Shown here one piece after another: positions 12,706 to 23,132 of a DNA stretch of 64,000 nt (position 1 is the stretch's first letter; each line of letters starts with the position of its first letter). The stretch spans positions 62,001 through 126,000 of the forward strand of contig ML978232.1 of assembly GCA_010015745.1 (NCBI GenBank), in the 5' to 3' direction. The position numbers and the translations under genes are program-made. The stretch is from Setomelanomma holmii. Taxonomy: Eukaryota > Ascomycota > Dothideomycetes > Pleosporales > Phaeosphaeriaceae. A model generated the notes under the pieces. The model searched no databases, had not been told where the DNA came from, and saw nothing but the letters and a program-made list of their open reading frames with translations.

Positions 12706-12870
12706 CTATGACTTTGCTGCACACGGCCGGCAGGTCTTGAGCTTGCAATTCCTGCACTCATACACAAATGAATGTGGCCCTGAATGGCAGACATGGCAAT
12801 TCCATTGAATAAGGGTCGTGTCGGACTTGATCACCTGCCATGAATGCTGGCAGTTTGCTGGGGCGGCCAT
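12706..12870 (-). CDS. small Cys-rich, probably zinc-binding protein (54 aa)
   Basis: A 54-residue protein, MAAPANCQHSW... to ...PCAAKS, with seven Cys and two or three His: one Cys-x-His, then CHVCHSG, YECRNCK and TCRPC. The three CxxC or CxxxC-type pairs suggest two zinc sites. No signal peptide. The gene is supported by an upstream intron with full consensus in its 5' leader (12988-12916, donor GTAAGC, branch TGCTAAC, acceptor TTCAG) and no ATG before it. I believe similar tiny Cys-rich proteins exist in other ascomycetes but cannot name a family. Function unknown; nucleic-acid or protein binding is only a guess. Confidence 0.65.
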   Translation of the reverse strand: MAAPANCQHSWQVIKSDTTLIQWNCHVCHSGPHSFVYECRNCKLKTCRPCAAKS

Positions 12871-12915
12871 GGTGACGTGGAGACGAGGCCGGAGATTTGG
12901 CAAAAAAGGTCGAGG

Positions 12916-12988
12916 CTGAACAGGATAGCATGTTAGCAAATGTACCGGGGACGCGCAGATATGTATACAGCGAGACGTGAGGGCTTAC
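12916..12988 (-). other. 5'-UTR intron of the small Cys-rich gene
   Basis: 73-nt intron: donor GTAAGC, branch TGCTAAC, acceptor TTCAG, 45 nt before the ATG at 12870. The exon upstream has no ATG in the stretch examined, so the intron is in the leader. Confidence 0.55.
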
Positions 12989-15900
12989 CAGAGAGGTGTG
13001 GTAGAAGACTGTTTGAGCGTGACGTGGGATGCGCGCTCAAACCCGAAGGTGCGAATGTACTTGAGTCGTGGCTGGTAAAAGCAAGTAAACGCTGCAGAGG
13101 GATGAACTAGACTGGGAACTGGTGCTGAGGGAGAGAACGCGTCCTGGTTGCTGATTTGGAGACGCTAGAGACGCAGATCTGGGTCCGTCTTATACTGGAT
13201 TCTGAGATGCCATTGACCAGAGGGGCATTAACTTCGACTACGACCAAAGCCGAGTCCATCTCCACCAAGAGCGGTAGTGTACAACAAGAATCAGCGCGCA
13301 GCCGTCTCGAAGTCTCGCGGCCCTGGAGAGCGAGGGTCGAATGCGGACGGCGACTGTACCGATGGAGCAAAAGATACACTGGCGGTTACACAACGAGGCC
13401 GCATGGGTTGTGCCTCCGCTACTCGGTCATTTTTGAGGCTCCCAAAAAGACAGGCATGGTGGAGCTGGTCAAACGCGGGCTGGCTGTTCCGCAGCCGCGG
13501 TCACGGTAGCATGGCCAGGTCTCGAAACCTTGTTGCAGGCGGCGCGATGTGAATGTTCCGAGAGCCTTACAAGATTAACGCGGCGGGAATCTTTGTGTCA
13601 CACGAAACCGCGCTGCATGCTCGTCCCGCTGTGATGATGGCAGCCTCTGCATCCTCCCAGTCCTCCTGGTTACAGAGTCAGAGGGGCGCTCCATACTGGC
13701 TACCACGCCGCAGGGATCGCTCTACGCCGGCCAATCTGCCGCCTCCCAGCGCTGTGGCAGCATTTTAGGGCGAACTGGGGTCGCAACTTTAACTTTGCGC
13801 CTTCTGCTTTTTCCAGTCGCTCCTTCCCCAGCGCATCACCATGCATTAGCACCCCGACCTTTCTTTCCACTCTTCCGCTCACACCGGATGGGCATCCCAC
13901 CAGTGGCGCCCGCCTGCGCTCGGCAAGCAGAGCAGCCTTTTGAGACGACCAGGAACTGAGCCGCATGAGCGGTCAACCATTCCAAACACAAGACGCCCAA
14001 AGCATCGCCCTGCAGGCGCCTTCAACACCGTTTCTTCTCCACGTCCTGCGTGCTTTTCTGCCTTCTGCTTCAGGCCACGACTTCGGTCGATTGCCGGAAA
14101 AGGGGCCTCTGGGTCAGCCTCCGCCTTGCCAGTGGTATGAAGCTGCGATTGCGGAGGGTGCATGGCCTACGCCAACACCAGGTCTATCAACGAAGGTTGT
14201 ACAGTGGCGCACACCCACGGACCCTGGACACACATGTGCCTGCCGCTCGTAGACTTTGCGACTGCCGTCATCGAAAACCGCCGACACGGATGTCGGCTGT
14301 GGCCCTTAACAGAACACGCGCAGCTACTTACTGTACGCGAGAGAAACGGGCACCGCCTCATGCACGATTGCTTCCCTCAACCGGGTTCAGCTGGCTAGCG
14401 AACGGGCGCATGCAGCCTCATCTCATGAAGCGACTTTGGCGACGTGCATTAGCGGCGCGGATCCACATGCGGCCACTAGTCAGGCTCCCCTCCAACTCTC
14501 CATCAGGACGCGTGCGGCCACACGAACCAGCAGAATTATCTCAGGCAATCGCCAGATGGCTTGCGGAAGATCCACTGCGAGCCGTGTCGGCGCTGTTCAT
14601 TCTGAGACGAGCGGGTTTGGCAGGCCGACCCATCATGTAACCTGCCCCATTGAGCAAGGGATGGCTACGCTGATAACGAGAGTCACGGCCAACCGCGTCT
14701 AGCGAAAATAAGCCCTTGTCTACAGCCAAAGGACCAAGTCATCTTCTGCAGTGCGCAGTCGCATGATCAGGAGATGCTCGGGAAGGAGCGTTGCAGAACA
14801 AGACTATCAACTAGTCCCTGGCATTCTAGGCGAAGTGAAATATGTCTTCTGGTAAAAATCATCACGGACGGCCGTTCTCAAGACCGCATGTGGAATTCCA
14901 TAATCTTCAGGAAGGGCGCATTTATTACCGAGCAGTTTGTCCGCTACTACTCAAGGCAAAGGCGAGCTATACACCCTTTGCTCTGCTCTTGTAGCAGATT
15001 ATTACTGTGGCCCACACGATGGAATCATTTGCCTGCTCAAAGAGGATCTGCTCAACTGCAACTCCATGCCAACGACAAAGAAGCTTCACGGTGTCAAAAT
15101 GACTTGTCCTCGATGGTCTTTAGCAACTTATGCAAACGGGTGCCTTCTGTCACACAAAATCGGTGTGGACCTGGTCCCCGGTTCCGCAGATGCAAGATCG
15201 GTGTCACCATCGACCCGGCTTGTGATCGTGGCGCTGCCCAATTATGGATGAATGTGCGTCATTGCCTGAACCGTTTTCGCTAGCTCCATCGTGTGTCTGA
15301 ATGCCGAGTCCATGCTTGTCTTTTCCCCACGCGAGCTCTCGCGTTCTGCACTGCTTCTAGCGGACTTCGAATGCATAATAGGCGATCGCTAACGACTCGA
15401 GGGATGCGATCAGGTCTTGTAGTGCTCAGCGCCAACATCTTTCTGCACGAGATCTCTTAGCAGCTCAGTCTCACTGCACTCCCGAACGACTCAGGACAAT
15501 GCTCACCATCTGGAATGCATGGGTCTGCAGCAGTGCTGACTCCGCAGCATCACAGGCCAGATCTAACACGAGAGATCACGAAGCCTGCATGCTTGGATCC
15601 AGCTGGGCTATTTCAGATGTAGCGGCGTCAAAGCTCAATAAAGGAACCGCCTGCGCACTTCACCAAGCACTTAACGTCATTGCACTGCTATGCAGCGGAT
15701 AGTGCACAACATCCGCTCTGTACTCACTACCTCCTGCGTCAACCCCCAACCGGGTCGCTGGGTGCGGATCGGTCCAAATTGGCGTGGTTCCTGGTTGAGG
15801 AGCTACAACGCGCCGTTTTCCGTCATGTTCTCCCAGATGGACCACATCCCGCACCACGGGCGCGTGCCCTGACACTATCACACAACCCCGGTATTCGGAG

Positions 15901-16692
15901 GCGAGCAGCGAGCATTAGTGGCAGTCGTTGACGCGCCAATTATGGCCGAGTCGGAGATTCCTATATAGCCTTCCAGCCCCAAAAGGCAACCATCGATCCT
16001 CATGAATCTCTAGATCCACAAATGGCGGGCATCGACAGCCTTATAGACGCCCTTGCCTCTGCTTTGGGTGCATGCAATGGTCTCACAGTCCGGCGACCTC
16101 TGGCCGTGTTCAGCACCGCGCCACGATCGAGTTGAGTCGTAGTCTCTGACCGCGAGCAGTTTGGCTTCTTCCCACGGGCCATCATGGTACGTACCAGGAA
16201 CGTTGCACCACTGACCGCTCCGGCTTGGGTGCTACGACGTCGACCAAGCTACTGATGCATCCACGCCGGGGCAAGAGTAGTCATTCGTCCGGAAAACTGT
16301 ATATCAACACTTCCTCGGCGTCATCATTTAATATTGCCACTGTGGCTGCACTACAGTTGAAGCTTTGCATCAAGCCTCATAATAGCTGCCGTATTAATTC
16401 GCAGTCACGGTCACAGCAGTGGAGCAGCGTAGCAGTCGGCAATGATACCTTGCAGCTCGCGTGACCATTTCGCGGTATGCCGCAGATGCAATGCCAATCT
16501 GCTTTTTGGACCATGGAAACACTGGAGAAAGCTCGTCGATCATGGTCTATCAAGGTCATAATGACCAACCGGTTAATTTCCTGTCTGGAAGCATCTGCAG
16601 ATTGAGCGACGACCACGACAGGGCACAAATGCTCCAAACGGGCGGTGAGCTTGTGTAACCACCTCTGGCCAGACTTGTATGGCCAAGCATGA
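12989..16692. other. gene-poor stretch
   Basis: About 3.7 kb. Several open frames of 60-196 codons lie on both strands, but they overlap in all phases, start arbitrarily, are rich in Arg/Cys/His/Pro/Ser, and show no domain or plausible splice continuation. I see no transposase, reverse transcriptase or tRNA. It may be old degenerate repeat or long regulatory/UTR sequence. Confidence 0.4.
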
Positions 16693-17343
16693 CTACCACA
16701 ACTCATACTGTAAATACATCGTGTCAATCCTGGTTGGTATCGTCAGACGTTTATGATTTTTCGCGGCCATGCGCCTTCCTGGTGAGACGTACCATCGATC
16801 GAGCTTGTGGCCGACATTCTTCATGTGGCCTACCTCCTTGAACCCATGCTTGACGTAGAAGTCGCGCAATCCCAGACCTTTCTCCCACATCGTTTCATCT
16901 ACGCTCATACACGCTAATATGGCACGAACTTTGTTATCTTCGTTGCGTGGTGTACTGATGAACTCTGGAAACTGCTCTGGAGTTTTCAGAATTTCAAACA
17001 CTTTCTGAAGGAGCGCCGCGCCTAGCCCCTTCTTCATGTGGTCTGGATGACAGAAGAAGGAGAGCTCGACGCTGTGACGATACCTGCCTCGCCCACCACC
17101 ACCACGAAATTCTACAGCGGAGCAATAGCCAAGCACTGCATCCCGCTCGTCGACAGCCACTATATATGGCAGGCGTTGATTCGTCGACCTCTGCTAGCTC
17201 TGAGCGATGTCATCATCTGAGGGAGGCTCTAGTGCAAGCGTGATGACGGTGTTCATAACATAGTATTCTGCAATGGAGCGGATGGCGGGGAAGTCGGAGT
17301 GTTTGCATCCACAAAGGCGGTGCGTGGTGCTTGTAAGAGTCAT
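16693..17343 (-). pseudogene. GNAT-family N-acetyltransferase with one in-frame TAG
   Basis: Acetyl-CoA-dependent N-acetyltransferase of the GNAT fold, closest in pattern to the phosphinothricin-acetyltransferase-like (PAT/YncA) group. From ATG 17343 the frame reads through SIAEYYVMNTVITLALEPPS; after a TAG at 17196-17194 it continues unbroken with LPYIVAVDERDAVLGYCSAV, the acetyl-CoA loop HMKKGLGAALLQK, and GLGLRDFYVKHGFKEVG. A 63-nt intron (16792-16730, GTACGT...ACCAG) rebuilds DRW-IDTMYLQYELW before the stop. Both sides of the TAG look conserved, so a single Trp-to-stop (TGG to TAG) change explains it best. The length without the stop (195 codons) is normal for the family. It is divergent from the PRPP synthetase gene, sharing 279 bp. 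An assembly error is possible. Confidence 0.75.
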
Positions 17344-17622
17344 GACTGGCTGTGTCCTGGTCGCGTGCCAACACAGCAGAGCTTGTAGAACGCTTTGGTG
17401 CAGCGTGTGGGTGCATAAAGACTAACGTGGTGCGAGACACACTATCCTCCTGTCTCTCTGCGCTCTTATACTCCTACAGCCTTATCGGAGTCATATACAG
17501 ATGAGTCTACTCGCTAGTCCTGCACTGGTGATCGCGACTCAGGTTCAGGGTCCGGTTGTCGTTGCCGTTCTGGGAATGTAGGGGTGATCTTGGCGTCTCC
17601 GAGCGCCGATATCTGCTGAGCT

Positions 17623-19509
17623 ATGACGGGAAATTTCACCAGGCCTCACCGGCCACCACCACCGTCAGGCTTTGCCCACTACGAGAACGTCACACTTCTC
17701 GGACCGCCCACGATGCGTGGGGCCATTGTCTTCAGCGGGTCCTCGCACCCAAAGCTCGTCGAGGGCATCTGCGACAGGCTGGGAATGCGTCAGGGCTCCG
17801 CGACGCTGGGGAAATTTAAGAATGGGGAGACTTCAGTCACAATTCGTATGTTTGGAGCATACCACTCGCACGCGCTTGCTAACACACAACAGACACGTCA
17901 ATTCGTAACAAGGATGTCTTCATCGTCCAGAGTGGGAGTGAAAGGTTGGTCATCACGCCATGTGCGCGGCAATTGCTAACAACAGCAGAATCAACGACTC
18001 GGTCATGGAGCTGCTGATTATGATATCGGCGTGCAAAGGCGGCTCGGCCAAGTCGATCACAGGTACCGCTGTCGCAAAGGACGTCTCGTGCTGGCACTGA
18101 CTGTCCCAGCTGTCATGCCATACTTTCCCTACTCGCGTCAGTCAAAGAAAAAGCAGCACCGCGGAGCCATCACTGCGCGCATGATCGCCAACCTCCTCCA
18201 CATTGCTGGCGTCAACCACGTCATAACGGTCGACCTGCATGCCTCCCAAATGCAGGGCTTCTTCAAGTGCCCAGTCGACAATCTCGTCGCCGAGCCCCTC
18301 CTTGCGCGCTGGATCCGCTTGAACGTACCGAACTGGAGGGAAGCTGTGGTGGTCAGCAAGAATCCTGGTGGGACAAAGCGAGTAACATCGCTAGCAGATG
18401 CTCTCAAGCTCAGCTTCGGCATTGTAACGACAGACAGGCGGAGAGCAGGAACCGCGGTGCACTGGAATGAGAGCGCCATGTTCGAGCAGCTAAGACTCGA
18501 CGGCGGATACGAAGCGGCCATCTTGACAGATAACATAATCGACATGGAGTTGGAGGTCTCGACGGTCAACAAGATCCCTCAGGACCAGAAAGCTGAGGCA
18601 GGCAGGCCCAAACCCAGGAGCCGTGCGCCGTCAAATCCTCTTCAGCGACGGGCAAATGGCGTAGCCGAGACGATAGGAAGCCCGCTCTCGAAATCCATGC
18701 GAGCGAGCTCAATTGTTGAGCCGGAGGTGCCGCTGGAGCCGATCCGCATGAATGTGACCAATATTCAGGAAGAACCTGAGGAGCAAAGTGCAGACGAGAG
18801 CGCGGAGGAGTACACTGATGAGGTAAGTCGTTAAGTTTGACTGACATTCACATACTGACATATGTAGCGCGCGAGAAATGTTATTCATGGCCGCCTTGTG
18901 CAAGGTCACATAGTAGACGACTCACATCCATCGCCCGCCATGTCCGCAACTTCACACACTACCTGGCGCAACCGCCCGCCTTCGGAAGGCGACGATGACA
19001 TTCCTGCGCACATGATGTCTTCGTTCATGTCCACCGCATCCTCAACTCGACATAAGGATAGTGAGCATTCACATGCTTTGGGTGGCACATACGACGCGGC
19101 GGCATCATCTGAGGACGAAGAGGAAGATCTCAAGAATCCGGAGCTTGAGACGATGGTGACCTTGGTCGGCAACGTCAAGAACAGACCAGTCTTTATCGTG
19201 GACGACATGATGGACAAGTCAGCCTCATGGATTGCCGCGGCCGAAACAGTCGTCAAGCGAGGCGGTGCCACTAAAGTCTACTGCTTTGCAACCCATGGAT
19301 TGTTCGGTGGAGATTGCCTCGAGGAGATGAACAACTGCGATGTCATTGACAAGATTATCATCACGAACGCGTTCCCGATTCCAGAGCACAAGCAAGATCA
19401 GGCAAGGGATAAGCTTGTCATCATCAATGTCGACAATTTGCTAGCCGAGGCGATCCGAAGGAACCATCACGGAGAGAGCATGTCGCAGCTCTTCATGCAT
19501 TATGATTGA
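17623..19509 (+). CDS. ribose-phosphate pyrophosphokinase, Prs1/Prs5-type with large insert
   Basis: Makes 5-phosphoribosyl 1-diphosphate from ribose 5-phosphate and ATP for purine, pyrimidine, His, Trp and NAD synthesis. 567 residues versus ~320 for the core enzyme. Exons: 17623-17845, 17893-17944, 17989-18062, 18110-18822, 18868-19509. The core motifs are SGSSHP, VDLHASQMQGFF and TDRRR; the C-terminal domain ends ECIRRNH-like (EAIRRNHHGES). About 190 residues of Ser/Glu/Asp-rich low-complexity sequence (roughly 315-480) interrupt the core, as in yeast Prs5, which carries non-homologous regions. The PRPP-binding loop reads VDDMMDKSASW instead of the usual DD(M/I)xDTCGT, which is typical of the Prs1/Prs5 class that works in heteromers. 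Regulation through the insert is inferred only. Confidence 0.92.
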
Positions 19510-21544
19510 GCCGCACAAAGCATATGATGGGCGGTAGGCGTTTTTTGTATCACTATCCCAGGAGTGATGGTTGGCGTTATGGAACATCTGTGGGTGAATC
19601 GAAGATTGGCGCAGCGGCAAAAGCTGGTGCATTGCGAGAGCGTGGAACGACTTACGACACTAGGATACCTTATTGGACGTTCGAAAATGGTAAGAAGATG
19701 CCCTTGAGGGCGAGATCAGTCTCTATTATCCTTGTCTTTTTTTGCGTTGCGGTTTGAATTGATCCATATGTGATCATATACCACCAACGATGCAGGCCTT
19801 GAGCCTGCAGGAGTCCTGTTCTGATACGGTGCACTCTTAACGGAACGTTGGAATATTAAACATCAACGAGGACGACAACTACTGCCTTCCGAGCTCTGAG
19901 CTTCGGCGATGGGCCATGGGAGTCGGATGATTGATTTCCTTGTATATTCCATATGTTGATGATGCACATGGTATGTATTGCCCATGAGTTGCATCGCATC
20001 CGATGAGCCTCTGCCGATGACGGCCAGAGTCACTCTCGAATGGTTAGATCAGTTGTTCGCAGAAGCAACATAGCACTGTACCTTCGCTAATTTCGCATGC
20101 ACGGCTTCAGGATGGATATTTCTCATCTTGTTTCCCATGCCAGGCACTATCACGACCGACCCGAATGCATCGCCAAGCACCATGGATGCGAGATACGAGA
20201 CTCAGCCTCCCACGCTTACTCCGCCTTTTCATTGTTGAGATTGCAGACCTGTGACATAACCGACATTGCATGAATTCGACCTCCTTTCGCAAGTACGTCA
20301 ACTTCTCAGTCATGAGTACCATTCATTCCACGCTCGATGCCATGGAGAAAATTGTGACGGTACAGAGGGAGGGCTGCGCTGAATTAACTAACTGAGGTGG
20401 GCAGAGCTCCTTATATACATGGCCGTACATGAGCTATCCCAACTCGTACTAGAGTCGATCTGGGCCACGCCCAAACCGTTACAAAAATCAATAATGTTGT
20501 TGCATTACTACTCGCAAATCTGTTCGACAGAAAGCATCATCGCGGAGCAAACACCGCAACCGGATAACATTTCAAGCCATCCAATACGCTCCAGACGAGA
20601 AAGCACCTTTCCATGCCAACGTGACGAAAACTCATCTATCACCATCTTCTGTCCACGGCCATGCACGCCACGCCTTGCTGCGCCCTTGTCATCAATATCA
20701 ACTGAGGGAACCAGCATCACCTTCACCACAAATTAGGTAGCACAACGTGGAGGCTCAGGCGTAGAACAGAGATGTGAGTACGATATTACAGGTAAATTTG
20801 GGCGCTGGCAAGGTACGTCTTTTGCAGTACTTGTGAAGGATAAGCTATAGGCGCCGTTCGTTGAAGATTTGGTCCTTGCATACCACGTCATAAAACGAAC
20901 AAGAAGCCATATCAATGATATATCATACTACCTAATCGTTCATTTCTTCCATGCAGTCTTGATCATCTTAGAATATGTCAGAGATTAAATATTTGCCAGC
21001 TGTGTGACTACCGTGGACTACACAACAAGACGCATTGTCTTACCCGCTAAACTATCTCAAATTAAACAACAATATCATGCAGCCAATTTTGAACTGGATA
21101 AGATTCATCTCGGCGACAAACAGGCTTCAGAAGCAATTGAGCTTAAAATAAAGGGATGCAAGAAAGCGGGTGAACGTCGCAGCCGAGATATATGAGCGAG
21201 CAATTGCGAATTGCACGTTAACCTGAAGAGCAGGCACAAGCAAGCTTGACAGGACGTGTGCGATGTAGTGGAGCAGTACTTGCACGAGGCTAGCGTGGAG
21301 CTTTCGTCTATTTCATTTTGAAGATGTCGCCTTGAAGTAGATGTAGACAACAGGCTGGACTCCAAGATAGCTGAAGGGGGGCTGCAAAATAACATCTAAA
21401 ATTTACCCGTCGTTCTCTCGAAGCGTAATTTTCGACAAGCTTTCCTGAACATCAGGGCATACTTGGGAGGACTGTGGGCCTCAAGCTGAACTACCATAAA
21501 TTTAACGTATTTTTAAAATGATGTCCTGAAGCCACACGGTGCTC
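19510..21544. other. gene-poor stretch
   Basis: About 2.0 kb of 3' flank and intergenic DNA, AT-richer in parts (for example 20900-21500). Only short open frames without recognisable content. Confidence 0.4.
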
Positions 21545-22123
21545 TCACAGCTCACTCTTCCCATTCTTCTCGGCAAGCTTTTCTGGAATCCACAGCACCG
21601 GCCCATCAGCGCCATACAACGGATCCTTAGTGAACCACAGCACATCCTTAACCGCCTTTGCCTTTCCATCCGCACCTTCCCTACCATAGCACATATCCCA
21701 GCTACATCCCGTCGGATAACTCCCCACCATCTGAAAGTCGCCATCCATATCTTCCACAAGGCGGTGACCAACTCCAGCAGGTATGACGATCGCATCTCCG
21801 GCACCGACCTGGACTTCCAGCTTTCCGGGATTTGATTCTCCACCGAAGAGGAGTTTTGCGCGTCCAGAGAAGACGCACAGGACTTCGTGCGTGGTGGAGT
21901 GGTAGTGCGTTGTTGAGTACATGGTGTAGCGCCATTGCGGGGAGACGCCGTTGGTGGGAAGGTGAGACTCGAGGGCTGATGGAGAGGTAGGGGATGGAAA
22001 GGCCGAGTGGTAGATGTAGAGTGGATGGGAATGTGGTGTTGTGTTGGGGAGATGGGAGTGCGCGGGGATGAGGCGGGTGGTTAGGCGTAGGGAATTGAGC
22101 GGTGTCAAAGAGAGGGAGGGCAT
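21545..22123 (-). CDS. single-domain cupin protein (YjlB-like)
   Basis: 192-residue intronless protein with one cupin barrel. The metal-site motif 1 region is YHSTTHEVLCVFSGRAKLLFGG and motif 2 is AGDAIVIPAGVGHRLVE, followed by GSYPTGCSWDMCYG. The spacing and the GSYP segment resemble bacterial and fungal YjlB-type cupins of unknown reaction. No signal peptide. Start at 22123 (MPSLSLTPLN); no better ATG seen. Stand-alone gene. Confidence 0.85.
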   Translation of the reverse strand: MPSLSLTPLNSLRLTTRLIPAHSHLPNTTPHSHPLYIYHSAFPSPTSPSALESHLPTNGVSPQWRYTMYSTTHYHSTTHEVLCVFSGRAKLLFGGESNPGKLEVQVGAGDAIVIPAGVGHRLVEDMDGDFQMVGSYPTGCSWDMCYGREGADGKAKAVKDVLWFTKDPLYGADGPVLWIPEKLAEKNGKSEL

Positions 22124-23132
22124 GTTGATGAGGCTGATTCCAGGTTTGCGGAGGTGATGGTACTTCGCTGGAACCGATGTGATGTTTCTGGTAGTCGATG
22201 AAGTATCGACTATTAATGTCGATGAAAGTTGACAAGAATTGGCTCGAAGATCCTGGGAGTTTTGGGTGAGGTCAACTATGTACTGTTCAGCTGGCGGCTA
22301 TGGTATTGCATGTGAGATCAGTCACAAGTATGTGAAGCAGAAGATTTCTGATCGAGGATATACTACACAGTACACGATCCGCGGGATCCTGCAGATGCTT
22401 CATGATTCCCGAACGACGTCATCGAATGTGATGGTCGCATCAACGAGTGCTTGATGAGCGAACTCGATATCAAGTTGTCCGGTCTCTTCACTGACAAGAC
22501 ATAGCACCTTAGCCTCTGGTCATCGACTTTTTCTTCAAAGACAGTGCAGCAGGTAGAGGACATTTGGATGACGATAGTATGGTTTGTCAGCACGACATTC
22601 GACTGGAAACACCTTCATCGAAGAAAGCACAATTGCTTCTCTTGCCGGTCATCGCTGCGAATGGATGTTTGACCGTAAAGACAAGCATTTGCACCGCCAC
22701 TAATAAAGTCCATGCTTGGAGTGTAGGCGGCCATGTCACTAGCGCGAGGCTGAAGTGAATGCGACCTTCCCCGCCAAGCCAGCTCGCCGGTGCTGCCTGA
22801 ACATCGTCGTGATTCACAAAACCTCGCCGCCCGCACACCTGTCACCTTCACCTCGTCTCCCTTCTGCCGCACTTCCTTCTGGCGCTGGAAACGCCAAGAA
22901 TCACGATTCTTTAGCGCCCTGTACCATAAAACCAGTACTGCGCAGCGAGGAATCTCCCACTCGCCGCCTCCGCGAGCACTCCGCACCTTCTACACCGCAA
23001 CAGCTCAACTCAACTCCTGCCTGCGAAAGAGCGTGCACCTTCTTATCCTCCCTATCAGCGCCGAAGATAGGCTTCCTCTCGCGCAAGAAGTCGCCCTCGA
23101 AAAGTGCCCCAGAGCACGCGACGATAACCACA
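22124..23132. other. intergenic region upstream of cullin-1
   Basis: About 1 kb. The last ~300 bp are C/T-rich on the plus strand, as often seen before highly expressed fungal genes. The open frame through the cullin start extends upstream without a preferable ATG, so it is taken as leader. Confidence 0.4.

Noticed and set aside
13156..15283. Cluster of open frames up to 196 codons
   Set aside because: They overlap in several phases on both strands, are rich in Arg/Cys/Pro, and show no domain or splice logic. Probably chance in GC-rich DNA.
22755..23132. 126-codon upstream extension of cullin-1
   Set aside because: Does not resemble cullin sequence; the ATG at 23133 gives the expected short N-terminus.
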